Source: Pseudoalteromonas luteoviolacea NCIMB 1944
GTDB lineage: Bacteria > Pseudomonadota > Gammaproteobacteria > Enterobacterales > Alteromonadaceae
Direction of reading: 5' to 3'
Assembly (NCBI RefSeq): GCF_001625565.1
Contig: NZ_AUXS01000032.1
Span: forward strand, 186,001 to 250,000
Length of the DNA stretch: 64,000 nucleotides
Made by a program: the position numbers and the translations under genes. Under the pieces are notes generated by a model. The model made no database searches and was not told the DNA's origin. It saw only the letters and a program-made list of their open reading frames with translations. Shown piece by piece: positions 44,186 through 53,017 of this stretch (position 1 is the first letter of the stretch; every line of letters begins with the position of its first letter).

Positions 44186-46224
44186 CCTCTTGTGACATTT
44201 GCTACGCTGGTAAACCCTAAAGATTTTAATGCCTCAGCCACCTTCTGTGAACGTCGGCCACTTCTACAAACAATGACATAAGACTTTCGTGGGTCAAGTG
44301 TACCGTCAATATAAGCATTAACTACACGGCCTGCAGGCACATTCATAATACGCCCTTTATCGTTTGGACTGAGCTTTTTGGTTAATTCAGTCGTAGAAGC
44401 TTGATGTTCCCCTCTCTCTCTTATATCGAGGATCTGAGCGTCATATTTATCTATCCAGCTTGTCACGTCCTTTCGCGTTATTAACGCGACGGGCTCAATT
44501 TCTTCTTGTTTCAAACTGCCGTGATTTCGTTCTATTTCTTGTTTGCTTAAATATATATTTCCCTGAGAAATCACTACCTCGCCATCTGCAAGCTTTTTGG
44601 ATTTAAATTGTTCAGGTGACAAATCTGCTAGGATTACGCCTTTCTCACCCTCATAGCAGGTCCACTTAAAAATAACGCCCTGCCTTTCAGTCTCAAATTT
44701 TGATGTTATCTGCCAGCCTTTACCTGACACTGAAATTTCTTCTGATCTCGAGTTTTCGAGTTTCAAGATATCTGCACTATTGCCAAAAACACGCTTTATG
44801 TTTCTTTTAATATGTTCGTCTTTGCAGGTATCATTGGTCAGCAGAAAAACCAATCGCTCAGTGTCGATTGCATCGACGTAATATTTCAATTTCGCCAATA
44901 AAGGGTCAATTGGGTTTATTACAATCATTTCCTTTTTTTTAGATATAAATAACCAGCACCCTGTAGATTGGTAATTTAGCCAAGTAAAGCCGCCCCATTG
45001 CGAATAGTTTAAGCCATTTTCTTCTACCCAAGCGTCTTCAGAGATCAATAAAGACTTCATTTTACGGATAGCTTTGCATGCTTTTTCAATAAACTCAGTG
45101 CTGTCCGCAGGACCAAATGACATACGAATTGCATTTGAACACTGCCAATCGCTCAACCCCATTGCTTCCAATACAAAACTGCGGGAGACACCTGAACTAC
45201 AAGCAGATCCGCCGCTGACTCGAATACCTGCCGCGTCAAACAAATCTATCAGTTCTTTGCCTGTGAGATAGTCAACTGAAAAATTCAACGTAGTCGGTAC
45301 AGACAAGTCAAAAGCGTGATGAAAACAGATATTAGTAAAAGTGTCTTTTAGAGCCATTACAAGCATATCTCGGTGCAACTGCAATTTGTTGTGAGGCTGA
45401 AAGACTTCATTTTGACCATTTAACAGTGAAAATAGAGTATGTAGACCTGCAATCCCTGGTAAATTCTCCGTGCCCGAACGCATCCCTGACTCCTGCCCAC
45501 CACCTGCGATAAAAGGGATATATGGTCGCCCATCGCGAATATACAAAAACCCAATGCCTTTTGGCGTATACAGCTTATGGCCTGAGAACGCAGCATAGTC
45601 GATTGAAATCGAATCCATTTGCAACGGTACTTTTCCCAATGCCTGAACACAATCGACAAGCCAAGCCACCTCTGGATTATGATCCCGAATCACCTTCTCA
45701 AGTGCTGTTAAATCTTGCGTAACCCCAGTCTCATTATTAACAGCCATCGTACATATCACCACAGCCTGTGATACATGCTGTGCAATAAATTGATAATCCA
45801 ATATGCCCTCACCATTTACCGGGATCTCCAAAACATCTGCATTGAGGCCAAGTATGGCATTCCAATGCTTTAACGTGTTTGGTACCGCTTTGTGCTCTGT
45901 CGCGCCATATAAAAGGACCGGCTTCGATATACTTTTGTGCACCGTTTGCAGATATTGATTCAGCGCAGAAACAATGGCGGTTTGGATCCCTTCTGTTGCT
46001 CCAGAAGTAAACAGCAACTCACCATCTTTGCTGCCAATCAACCGTTTGCCGAGTTGCCTTGTTTGTTCAAGCAAGTTTTTTGCTGTTAAGCCTGCAATAT
46101 GTGAGCTAGAGGGGTTACCAAAGTTTGTTGTCATACTTTGCATCACACTATCTGATATTGAAGTCAGAACAGGTGTCGTTGCATTGGCATCAAGGTAAAT
46201 CTGGGCAGAAGGAGAAGTGTTCAC
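44170..46224 (-). CDS. Cysteine desulfurase - MBL-like - rhodanese fusion protein
   Basis: This 684-residue fusion starts at a GTG with a weak ribosome-binding site. Residues 8-390 are a NifS/IscS-type cysteine desulfurase: His111 (ATEHKAVP), PLP-lysine Lys217 (SGHK) and catalytic Cys342 (GGSACSSG). Residues 580-684 are a rhodanese with active-site Cys653 (VCRSGRRS). The middle (about 405-560) resembles a metallo-beta-lactamase fold by pattern (CWLFISKKKEMIVINP, then LLTNDTCKDEH where HxHxDH is expected), but lacks the metal ligands. It should move persulfide sulfur from cysteine to the rhodanese within one chain. The middle-domain call is inference. Confidence 0.85.
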   Translation of the reverse strand: MNTSPSAQIYLDANATTPVLTSISDSVMQSMTTNFGNPSSSHIAGLTAKNLLEQTRQLGKRLIGSKDGELLFTSGATEGIQTAIVSALNQYLQTVHKSISKPVLLYGATEHKAVPNTLKHWNAILGLNADVLEIPVNGEGILDYQFIAQHVSQAVVICTMAVNNETGVTQDLTALEKVIRDHNPEVAWLVDCVQALGKVPLQMDSISIDYAAFSGHKLYTPKGIGFLYIRDGRPYIPFIAGGGQESGMRSGTENLPGIAGLHTLFSLLNGQNEVFQPHNKLQLHRDMLVMALKDTFTNICFHHAFDLSVPTTLNFSVDYLTGKELIDLFDAAGIRVSGGSACSSGVSRSFVLEAMGLSDWQCSNAIRMSFGPADSTEFIEKACKAIRKMKSLLISEDAWVEENGLNYSQWGGFTWLNYQSTGCWLFISKKKEMIVINPIDPLLAKLKYYVDAIDTERLVFLLTNDTCKDEHIKRNIKRVFGNSADILKLENSRSEEISVSGKGWQITSKFETERQGVIFKWTCYEGEKGVILADLSPEQFKSKKLADGEVVISQGNIYLSKQEIERNHGSLKQEEIEPVALITRKDVTSWIDKYDAQILDIRERGEHQASTTELTKKLSPNDKGRIMNVPAGRVVNAYIDGTLDPRKSYVIVCRSGRRSQKVAEALKSLGFTSVANVTRGLALL

Positions 46225-46332
46225 GTGTACCGCTTATAACTATATGTACTAAGTTATTCCATTTTACACAAAAACATCTACTTCGTTAAGTTCAATAATG
46301 TATTCATATTGAAGTCGAACTAATACAAACTA

Positions 46333-46357
46333 AAAAGGAGCGCTGTGCGCTCCTTTT
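46333..46357. terminator. Terminator after the PerM gene
   Basis: AAAAGGAGCGC-TGT-GCGCTCCTTTT: 11-bp perfect stem with flanking A/T runs, 21 bp past the PerM stop. Confidence 0.88.
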
Positions 46358-46377
46358 ATCAACTCTTATCGATTAGA

Positions 46378-47445
46378 TTAACCGACCTGCATGTGTCGTT
46401 GACTTGATGACCATGCATTACCCAATGCTTTGACCAAGGATGCCAAAGGAATTGCAAAAAACACTCCCCAAAACCCCCATAGCCCGCCAAAAAATAGGAC
46501 AGCAACAATAATGTATACAGGGTTAAGATCTACCGCTTCTGAAAATAATAGTGGCACCAATAAATTGCCATCTAAAGCTTGAATAATGCCGTATACAATT
46601 AATATGGTCCAAAATTCAGGTGCCATGCCAAATTGAAATAGTGCCACTGCTGCTACTGGAATAGTAACTAGCGCAGCACCAATAAAAGGAATAAGTACAG
46701 ACAGTCCAACCAAAGTACCAAGCAAAGCAGCATAACGTAGATCAAGTACCGCAAATGCAATAAAACTAGTTCCACCTACAATCACTATCTCTATCACTTT
46801 TCCGCGAATGTAGTTCATTATTTGATGATCCATTTCTTCCCAAACCTGGGTTATTAGCTTTCGGTCTTTGGGGATCAATTGCTTAATCCCCGACGTCAAG
46901 GTTCCTTTATCTTTAAGCATGAAAAACACCAACAAAGGCACCAAAATAAGATAAATGAGCCATGCGACTAAGTCTTTAATCGAAGTCAGTGATACCGAGA
47001 CAATTAACTCTCCTAACGCGAGAACTTTGCTTTCAACACCTGTAACAATGTTTTGTACTTGTTGTACTGAAATTAAATTGGGGTAGTCTTCTGGTAAGTG
47101 GAGCAGATAATCTCGACCTTTTTCCACCATACTTGGCGCTTCCTGGACGAGATTACTCGCCTGAGACCATAAAACAGGAACGATGACTAATAGCAGCGCT
47201 AAAACGACACCAACAAAACCCAACATAACTATATTTGTCGCCATCAAACGACTAGGCATAACTCGCTGCAACCGTGTCACTGGCCAATCGAGCAAATATG
47301 CGATGACCAAAGCCACAAGAACAGGAATGACAAAAGAGCCAAAAAAGTACAACATGGTCGCTGTAAAGACGAGCATCAACAATAAAGTGACCGAGTCTGG
47401 ATCCGAAAATTTTTCTTGATACCAAGATTTTATTAACTCAAACAT
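46378..47445 (-). CDS. AI-2E family transporter, PerM-like
   Basis: The ATG at 47443-47445 is preferred over a TTG six codons earlier. The 355-residue inner-membrane protein has about seven or eight hydrophobic helices and the family pattern FGSFVIPVLVALVIAYLLDWPVTRL near the N-terminus and LDLRYAALLGTLVGLSVLIPFIGA in the middle. Members of this family include PerM and proposed autoinducer-2 exporters; the substrate is uncertain. Its start overlaps the end of the TusA-like gene, so the two are co-expressed. Confidence 0.88.
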   Translation of the reverse strand: MFELIKSWYQEKFSDPDSVTLLLMLVFTATMLYFFGSFVIPVLVALVIAYLLDWPVTRLQRVMPSRLMATNIVMLGFVGVVLALLLVIVPVLWSQASNLVQEAPSMVEKGRDYLLHLPEDYPNLISVQQVQNIVTGVESKVLALGELIVSVSLTSIKDLVAWLIYLILVPLLVFFMLKDKGTLTSGIKQLIPKDRKLITQVWEEMDHQIMNYIRGKVIEIVIVGGTSFIAFAVLDLRYAALLGTLVGLSVLIPFIGAALVTIPVAAVALFQFGMAPEFWTILIVYGIIQALDGNLLVPLLFSEAVDLNPVYIIVAVLFFGGLWGFWGVFFAIPLASLVKALGNAWSSSQRHMQVG

Positions 47446-47677
47446 CCGTGATGTGTACCTCAATAAAGTTAAAGTTGCCTTCTTCTGTTAAGACATGGCG
47501 ATACGCTTGGCGAGATAAGTAACGCTTTATATCGGAAAGATCTTGAGTTCGACTGCAAATAAATCTGATTTTTCCAATATTCAGGTTCTTCAACTGCCAT
47601 TTAAATTGGACAAACAATTGAGGACAATTGTAATGCCTTAAATCAATTGTTGTTAGTTCTATGTTTTGCACCTTCAT
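47438..47677 (-). CDS. TusA/SirA-like sulfurtransferase family protein
   Basis: This 79-residue protein has the TusA-family layout: a beta strand with the conserved Cys-Pro (LRHYNCPQLFVQFKWQL, Cys18), then helix and strand. TusA proteins carry persulfide sulfur on that Cys. The second half is divergent from canonical TusA. It overlaps the PerM gene by 8 bp. The TusA-like to PerM order is a known neighbourhood in related bacteria. A desulfurase-rhodanese fusion is encoded 1.2 kb away. Confidence 0.78.
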   Translation of the reverse strand: MKVQNIELTTIDLRHYNCPQLFVQFKWQLKNLNIGKIRFICSRTQDLSDIKRYLSRQAYRHVLTEEGNFNFIEVHITDV

Positions 47678-47938
47678 AGGCTACGAAAAGCCCCACCCGT
47701 TAACTTTAGGTTAAAAACCAACACTTATAAAACGCTATAAATACATTTTAAATACATTGGAAACGCAATATATACTTTTAATTTTGATTCAATATCATGA
47801 TACCGCTTTATAAGATACCTCTATAGTAAATAGCAAGCGAATAATCCTGTATTTTACTCATATTCCAGCGTCTTTCTGTAGCTTGAACTAGGGCAATGGT
47901 TTATTCTTATAACAACAACAAGCTTTACGGGAAACAAT

Positions 47939-48604
47939 ATGCCAAAAGCACACAACAAGGCACGTTTGCCGGCGAACCCCACACTTAAAGAAATCAATTG
48001 GTACAAAAAGCAAATCAATTGGGGGGAGCTCCCGCCGTTTTATCATCTTGTCGCTTCTTCAGTCAGTGAGAGTGAAGGGATTTTTCAGCACGGATTTGAT
48101 AATGCTATCAAACGGTTATTAGACAAGCGTAATTGGAATTTACAGCTTTTGGACGGTTATGAGGACGATAACGGCATCGTCCATTGTAATAGTGCACCAA
48201 AAATTACTCTACACCAGGCATTTACAGATCGCGGATACGAGCTTTGGGCTTTTCCAATTGCTCGCAATGTAAAAGTCGACACATATCTAAAAGACAATAA
48301 ATATCTTGAGTTTAATGTGTGGGACCCCCATACCATGAAGACACTCATTAGATTTAGTCAAATGCATAAATTCATTCGATTTTATTTTGAGCGCGGTGAC
48401 ATCGCGGATAAAGCGTTGATCTTGCACGCACACAAGGTTGTACATCAAACTATCTCCCTTTTGAAAAGAGAATTGAACGTTGTGAGCGTTGACGGTGTCT
48501 CAATAAAAGATTTTTACCTGTTATGCGAAAAAGACGCCCGAGCCTGTGAAGACGAAATAAACTTAGCTAAAATCATGCTCGGTGACGACTACAAGAAGGA
48601 TTAG
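47939..48604 (+). CDS. Uncharacterised protein upstream of BepA
   Basis: This 221-residue soluble protein has no signal peptide or membrane segment. The N-terminus is basic (MPKAHNKARLPANPTLKEINWYKKQINWGEL), and the rest is rich in aromatic and charged residues with no motif I recognise. GGGAA precedes the ATG. It is encoded one base before bepA, so co-transcription is likely, and a role connected with the envelope or with nothing but position is equally possible. I cannot assign a function. Confidence 0.7.
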   Translation: MPKAHNKARLPANPTLKEINWYKKQINWGELPPFYHLVASSVSESEGIFQHGFDNAIKRLLDKRNWNLQLLDGYEDDNGIVHCNSAPKITLHQAFTDRGYELWAFPIARNVKVDTYLKDNKYLEFNVWDPHTMKTLIRFSQMHKFIRFYFERGDIADKALILHAHKVVHQTISLLKRELNVVSVDGVSIKDFYLLCEKDARACEDEINLAKIMLGDDYKKD

Positions 48605-48605
48605 A

Positions 48606-50054
48606 ATGCGATTTAAAAAAGCACTTGCAACGACTTTATGCGCACTCGCACTAAGTTACTCTACAGCCAATAATGCATCCGAGTTTAGGCTCCCAGACCT
48701 TGGTACGTCGGCAGTGCAAGTTTTACCAATTGAAAAAGAGCAAGCCATCGGTGAAGTGATGATGATGCAGATCCGCTCTAGCTCGCCCTTAGTTCAAGAC
48801 CCTGTTCTCAATGAGTACCTGTCTGCACTAGGCAATAAACTCGTCGCCAGTGCTAATGACGTTAGATTTCCATTTAAGTTCTTTTGGCTGAACAACAAAG
48901 CGATTAACGCTTTTGCATTTTATGGTGGACATGTAGGAGTCCATACGGGCCTGATAGCGCAGTCTGATAATGAGAGTCAACTTGCATCAGTACTGGGCCA
49001 TGAAATAGCCCACGTTACGCAAAGGCACTTGGCAAGAAGAATCCAACAGGCCAAAGACAACAGTGCGCTAACTATCGCTGGCATGATCACAGGGATTTTG
49101 GCCACCGTTGTAGCACCTGACGCCGGCATGGCAATCCTTGCAGCCAATAGCACGCAAGCCGCTTTGAGTCAGTTAACCCACAGCCGAAAAGCAGAACAAG
49201 AAGCAGATAGATTTGGTATGCAAACGCTGCAAAAAGCTGGCTATGATCCGTATGCCGCCAGTGAGTTTTTAACTAAGCTTGCATCCCAAGTTCGATTTAA
49301 AAACAAGCCCCCTGCATTTTTGCTTACTCACCCCTTACCGGATTCTCGTGTATCTGATGTCAGACTGCGAGCCCAGCAATACCCAAAACGCTATGTGCCA
49401 AGCAGCGAAGATTTTCATTACGCACAAAATCGGGTAATGGCTCGCTACCAGCTAAGCAAAGAAGATGCTCAGGCCTATTTTGAAAACACTTTGAGAACCA
49501 GTACAGAGCTCGACAAGAGTCATTATGAGTACGGACTGGCAATATCATTGCTTGATCAAAAAAAGTACGACCAAGCTGAGGGAATTATAAATAAGCTCTT
49601 AAAATTAAAGCCTAATAACTTGTTTTTCTTAGATGTTTATACAGATATTAAACTCGGTCAAAAAAAATATGACCAAGCTCTGTCACTGTTAGAACAGAAG
49701 CACCAGCTTCGCCCGAACAATCAGGTCATCACTTTAAATTTAGCTAACACAGCCATCAAAGCAAAAATGTACGAAAAGGCAGAACAACTGCTTAAAGTGT
49801 TTTTATTAGAAAAGCCAAATCATGTACTCGCCAAACAATTGCTCACAGAAACTTATGAACTGAGTGAAAATAAAGCGGCTTATCATGAATCGCGCGCTAG
49901 TTTACTATCTCACTACGGTGCATTCATGAAAGCGGCAGATGAAGTACAAAAAGCACTTAACTTCATTGAAAAAGAAGATGAAATTAAAAAATTGCGCTTA
50001 AAAGCTTTGCTCACAAAATATCGAGGCATGCAAAAAGAGCTTGCTAAATTGTAA
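48606..50054 (+). CDS. bepA: BepA (YfgC)-like periplasmic metalloprotease/chaperone with TPR domain
   Basis: The ATG at 48606 starts a signal peptide (MRFKKALATTLCALALSYSTA); a frame from 48582 adds eight residues overlapping the previous gene. The 482-residue protein is an M48 zinc protease with HExxH at 132-136 (GHEIAHVTQRH) and the third ligand region EQEADRFGM near 205, followed by TPR repeats (about 300-470). BepA promotes assembly or degradation of LptD and other outer-membrane proteins. The arsC-family gene follows, as in other gammaproteobacteria. Confidence 0.93.
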   Translation: MRFKKALATTLCALALSYSTANNASEFRLPDLGTSAVQVLPIEKEQAIGEVMMMQIRSSSPLVQDPVLNEYLSALGNKLVASANDVRFPFKFFWLNNKAINAFAFYGGHVGVHTGLIAQSDNESQLASVLGHEIAHVTQRHLARRIQQAKDNSALTIAGMITGILATVVAPDAGMAILAANSTQAALSQLTHSRKAEQEADRFGMQTLQKAGYDPYAASEFLTKLASQVRFKNKPPAFLLTHPLPDSRVSDVRLRAQQYPKRYVPSSEDFHYAQNRVMARYQLSKEDAQAYFENTLRTSTELDKSHYEYGLAISLLDQKKYDQAEGIINKLLKLKPNNLFFLDVYTDIKLGQKKYDQALSLLEQKHQLRPNNQVITLNLANTAIKAKMYEKAEQLLKVFLLEKPNHVLAKQLLTETYELSENKAAYHESRASLLSHYGAFMKAADEVQKALNFIEKEDEIKKLRLKALLTKYRGMQKELAKL

Positions 50055-50180
50055 CCCTACATGTTGCCTATCCACTCACTTATGGGCAATATTTTGTCCA
50101 TATATAAAGATAGGCACACCTTTTTCAATCAGTTACAATCAAACAATACAACTATAAGTTACAGTTTCAAAAGGTCCATT

Positions 50181-50528
50181 ATGTCAGTAACTATTTACCA
50201 CAATCCTCGTTGTTCGAAATCTCGTCAAACTCTTGCATTGCTTGAAGAAAATGATATTCAGCCAGAGATCGTAGAGTATTTAAAAACCCCCATTGATGAA
50301 AGCACCCTTGATACATTAATATCAAAATTAGGGTTTGATTCTGCACATCAATTGGTGCGCAATAAAGAAACCATCTATAAAGAGCTAGGCCTAAGCAAGG
50401 ACAGTGACGAGCAGACGCTAAGAAACGCCATGCTTGAAAACCCAAAGTTGATAGAGCGACCAATTGTGGTAAAGGGTGAAAAAGCAGCACTGGGCCGCCC
50501 ACCTGAGTCAGTATTAGATATTATTTAA
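50181..50528 (+). CDS. arsC: ArsC-family arsenate reductase (glutaredoxin-type)
   Basis: The ATG at 50181, after AAAAGG, starts the thioredoxin-fold protein MSVTIYHNPRCSKSRQTL; a frame from 50061 adds 40 non-homologous residues. The 115-residue protein has catalytic Cys11 (NPRCSKSR) and later Arg residues (LVRNKE, LIERPIVV, GRPPE) that bind arsenate. It is glutaredoxin-dependent. No ars operon is adjacent; the bepA-arsC-wrbA order is conserved backbone, so a general thiol role is possible. Confidence 0.9.
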   Translation: MSVTIYHNPRCSKSRQTLALLEENDIQPEIVEYLKTPIDESTLDTLISKLGFDSAHQLVRNKETIYKELGLSKDSDEQTLRNAMLENPKLIERPIVVKGEKAALGRPPESVLDII

Positions 50529-50530
50529 AT

Positions 50531-51082
50531 ATGGCGACAATACTCGTTTTATACCATTCTAGCCATGGCTCAGTCGAAGCCATGGCTAACGAAATAGCCG
50601 AAACACTAAGTGCCCAAGGTGCAACGGTCCGTTTACGCACCTTTGTACAAAGGCAGCCTCACGATATCGTAGTAACGAAACAAGACCTTATTGAATGTGA
50701 TGGACTTGCATTTGGTACACCAACACGATTTGGCATGATGGCGGCTCAAGCAAAAACGTTTTGGGAAACAACCAGTGATGTTTGGTTAAAAGGGCAGCTT
50801 ATAGATAAACCAGCATGTGTGTTCTCGTCATCAAGTAGCATGCACGGCGGTAACGAAGCGACATTATTGAACTTGTCTCTGCCTTTGTTGCATCACGGTA
50901 TGATGCTGATGGGCGTCCCCTACGATGTACCTGAGTTATTGTCTACCGAAAGCGGAGGGACACCATATGGTGCAACTCATGTTGCAGGGCTGGACAACAG
51001 CGACCAGCTAACAGAAACTGAAATAAAAATATGTCGAGCCGTCGCTACTCGCCTATACACGGTTGCAAAAAAGTTATTATGA
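50531..51082 (+). CDS. wrbA: NAD(P)H:quinone oxidoreductase, WrbA-type flavodoxin-like protein
   Basis: This 183-residue flavodoxin-fold protein shows the FMN phosphate-binding loop (LYHSSHGSVEAMA), AFGTPTRFGMMAAQAKTFWE and SSSSMHGGNEATLLNL typical of WrbA. It reduces quinones by two electrons, avoiding radicals. It starts 2 bp after the arsC stop and overlaps the next gene by 4 bp (ATGA). Confidence 0.92.
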   Translation: MATILVLYHSSHGSVEAMANEIAETLSAQGATVRLRTFVQRQPHDIVVTKQDLIECDGLAFGTPTRFGMMAAQAKTFWETTSDVWLKGQLIDKPACVFSSSSSMHGGNEATLLNLSLPLLHHGMMLMGVPYDVPELLSTESGGTPYGATHVAGLDNSDQLTETEIKICRAVATRLYTVAKKLL

Positions 51083-51516
51083 ATCAGACTCCAAAACAAC
51101 CTAAAACAAAACAATTTCACCAACTCGCTCTATTTGGCTATTTTGGTTTATTGTTGCTCATGCCTATTTGGCTATTTTTGGTTTCTCCAAGAGAGGGACA
51201 TAGCGTTGGATTTATGTTTGTTGTGTATATTCTTCCTCTGCTGTTACCTTTGAGAGGCATACTGCAAGACAAACCTTATACATTTGCGTGGGCAAATTTT
51301 GTCGTGCTCATATACTTTATACATGGCTTTACCCTATTGTGGATTGCCACCGATGAGCTATTGTGGGTTATTCTAGAATTGATATTCGCCTCTGCCATGT
51401 TTGTGGGATGTACTTATTACGCAAAGCTAAGAGGCCAAGAACTCGGCCTAAAGATCCGCAAACTTAAAGACGATTTAGCCGACGAAAAAGCAGCGCACGA
51501 GCCCCAAGAAAAATAA
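51079..51516 (+). CDS. DUF2069 inner-membrane protein
   Basis: The ATG at 51079 overlaps the wrbA stop; a frame from 51031 is less likely. The 145-residue protein has about four membrane helices (GLLLLMPIWLFLV, FMFVVYILPLLLPLRGIL, FVVLIYFIHGFTLLWI, VILELIFASAMFVGCTYY) and a charged C-terminal tail. This matches DUF2069, usually encoded after wrbA. Function unknown. Confidence 0.87.
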   Translation: MNQTPKQPKTKQFHQLALFGYFGLLLLMPIWLFLVSPREGHSVGFMFVVYILPLLLPLRGILQDKPYTFAWANFVVLIYFIHGFTLLWIATDELLWVILELIFASAMFVGCTYYAKLRGQELGLKIRKLKDDLADEKAAHEPQEK

Positions 51517-51539
51517 CTCGTTTATTATTTTAAAAACAT

Positions 51540-51565
51540 AAAGCCACTCATTACAGTGGCTTTTT
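51540..51565. terminator. Terminator between DUF2069 and RatB genes
   Basis: AAAGCCACT (51540-51548) pairs with AGTGGCTTT (51555-51563), 6-nt loop, followed by further T; it sits between convergent genes and may work in both directions. Confidence 0.85.
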
Positions 51566-51585
51566 CATTTAAATCATTTGGTAGG

Positions 51586-51900
51586 TTAAGCTCGACCACC
51601 GGTTATTTTATTTGCCCTACCCTCTTCTTTGGCTTTGTCTGCTCTTCGACGCCTTGCTTCTTTTGGATCAGCGATTAGCGGTCTATATATCTCAATGCGA
51701 TCACCTTCTTTAACCACCTGATGTAACTTGACAGTTCTATTCCAAATCCCCAAGCTTAAGTTGGTTGGATCGATTTCAGGGCATTGCTCTAATATTCCTG
51801 ACTGCATCACAACGTGCTCAGCAGAGGTACCTTCAGCTACATCTACTGTTAGGCAAGTCGCTTTATCAGGTAACGCAAATACAACTTCAATCTTAATCAT
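51586..51900 (-). CDS. RnfH/RatB family protein
   Basis: This 104-residue ubiquitin-like-fold protein matches the RnfH family (IKIEVVFALPDKATCLTVDV; RIEIYRPLIADPKEARRRRA). In E. coli it is encoded after ratA and was named RatB; its role is unclear. Its ATG directly follows the ratA stop, and it ends in a basic tail (KAKEEGRANKITGGRA). Confidence 0.9.
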   Translation of the reverse strand: MIKIEVVFALPDKATCLTVDVAEGTSAEHVVMQSGILEQCPEIDPTNLSLGIWNRTVKLHQVVKEGDRIEIYRPLIADPKEARRRRADKAKEEGRANKITGGRA

Positions 51901-52335
51901 TTACCTAGCTCCGTAGACAGACTTTGCGCGCTTAGTAAACGCAGCCACCATATTTTTAGCGACTTCATTAAAAACCTTGCCAAAAGCAAGCTCTATCAAT
52001 TTGCTGGCAAATTCGAATTCTAACTTTAAATTTACCTTACAGGCATGTTCATCTAATTCAACAAACTCCCAGTAGCCTTGCAAAGATTTAAAAGGACCAT
52101 CAACAAGCTGCATTTTCACTCGATTGCCTTCAAATTGATTTTTAGTTGTGAACCACTTAGTCAGACCTGCCTTCGATATTTCTAAACTCGCCGTCATTTC
52201 ATCATGTGAACTGCTTAGCACTTTCGCGCCAGAACAGTTAGGTAAGAAATCAGGATAAGCGTTTACATCATTGACCAGATCAAACATCTCTTGTGTGCTG
52301 TACATCACCAATGCACTTTTTTCTACTTGTGGCAT
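51901..52335 (-). CDS. ratA: RatA-like START-fold protein (coenzyme Q-binding family)
   Basis: This 144-residue protein belongs to the polyketide-cyclase/START family related to RatA and Coq10 (YSTQEMFDLVNDVNAYPDFLPNCSG near the N-terminus; LEFEFASKLIELAFGKVFNEVA later). E. coli RatA was reported to inhibit 70S ribosome assembly; a lipid- or quinone-binding role is the family alternative. It is divergent from smpB, an order conserved in gammaproteobacteria. Confidence 0.9.
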   Translation of the reverse strand: MPQVEKSALVMYSTQEMFDLVNDVNAYPDFLPNCSGAKVLSSSHDEMTASLEISKAGLTKWFTTKNQFEGNRVKMQLVDGPFKSLQGYWEFVELDEHACKVNLKLEFEFASKLIELAFGKVFNEVAKNMVAAFTKRAKSVYGAR

Positions 52336-52476
52336 ACGTTCTCCAAACTTTACTGGCCCAATTTTACCAAGCTTTTAAAGATTTATCTTGTTTGCAGCTC
52401 CACTGTGAGCGAAAATATGCCATAAAAATTAAATAACACTGTTTTCCCATTCGATTTGTAGGTAGACTAAGCCATT

Positions 52477-52956
52477 ATGGCAAAGAAAAAATCAAATAAA
52501 TCAACGAGCAATACCATAGCGCTGAACAAAAAAGCACGCCATGAGTATTTTTTACACGATAAGTTCGAAGCAGGTATGGAACTACAAGGCTGGGAAGTTA
52601 AAAGCATCCGCGCTGGTAAGGTTAATATCTCAGAGACTTATATTCATCTTAAAGACGGTGAGGCATTTTTGCTAGGCAGTCAGATTCAGCCATTAAATAG
52701 CGCCTCTACCCACGTTATCTGTGATCCACTTCGCTATCGTAAACTGTTACTCAACAAAAGAGAAATTGATAGGCTGATTGGTGCAACCGAGCGAGATGGT
52801 TTCTCTTTAGTTGCAACAGCAATGTACTGGAAAAAGTGCTGGGTAAAACTCGAGTTTCATTTAGCCAAAGGTAAAAAGATGCACGATAAACGTGCTGATA
52901 TTAAAGACAGAGATTGGTCGCGAGACAAAGAGCGATTAATGAAGCACAAGGTTTAA
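52477..52956 (+). CDS. smpB: SsrA-binding protein SmpB
   Basis: This 159-residue protein has the conserved core [20 protein letters not shown] and [18 protein letters not shown] and the C-terminal [17 protein letters not shown] segment that enters the empty mRNA channel. It acts with tmRNA in trans-translation. The adjacent divergent ratA-ratB is the usual context. I do not find ssrA next to it. Confidence 0.96.
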   Translation: MAKKKSNKSTSNTIALNKKARHEYFLHDKFEAGMELQGWEVKSIRAGKVNISETYIHLKDGEAFLLGSQIQPLNSASTHVICDPLRYRKLLLNKREIDRLIGATERDGFSLVATAMYWKKCWVKLEFHLAKGKKMHDKRADIKDRDWSRDKERLMKHKV

Positions 52957-52970
52957 AATGCTCACTAATT

Positions 52971-52995
52971 TACAGCCTAATTATCTTAGGCTGTA
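52971..52995. terminator. Stem-loop between smpB and the convergent unknown gene
   Basis: TACAGCCTAA (52971-52980) and TTAGGCTGTA (52986-52995) form a 10-bp perfect stem with a 5-nt loop, 15 bp past the smpB stop. No long T-run. Confidence 0.65.
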
Positions 52996-53017
52996 TGTGA
53001 GTTTGCGCTGCAGTCTT

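Noticed and set aside
52957..53017. tmRNA gene (ssrA) next to smpB
   Set aside because: The gap after smpB is only 61 bp and holds a stem-loop; no tmRNA-like ends are present here.
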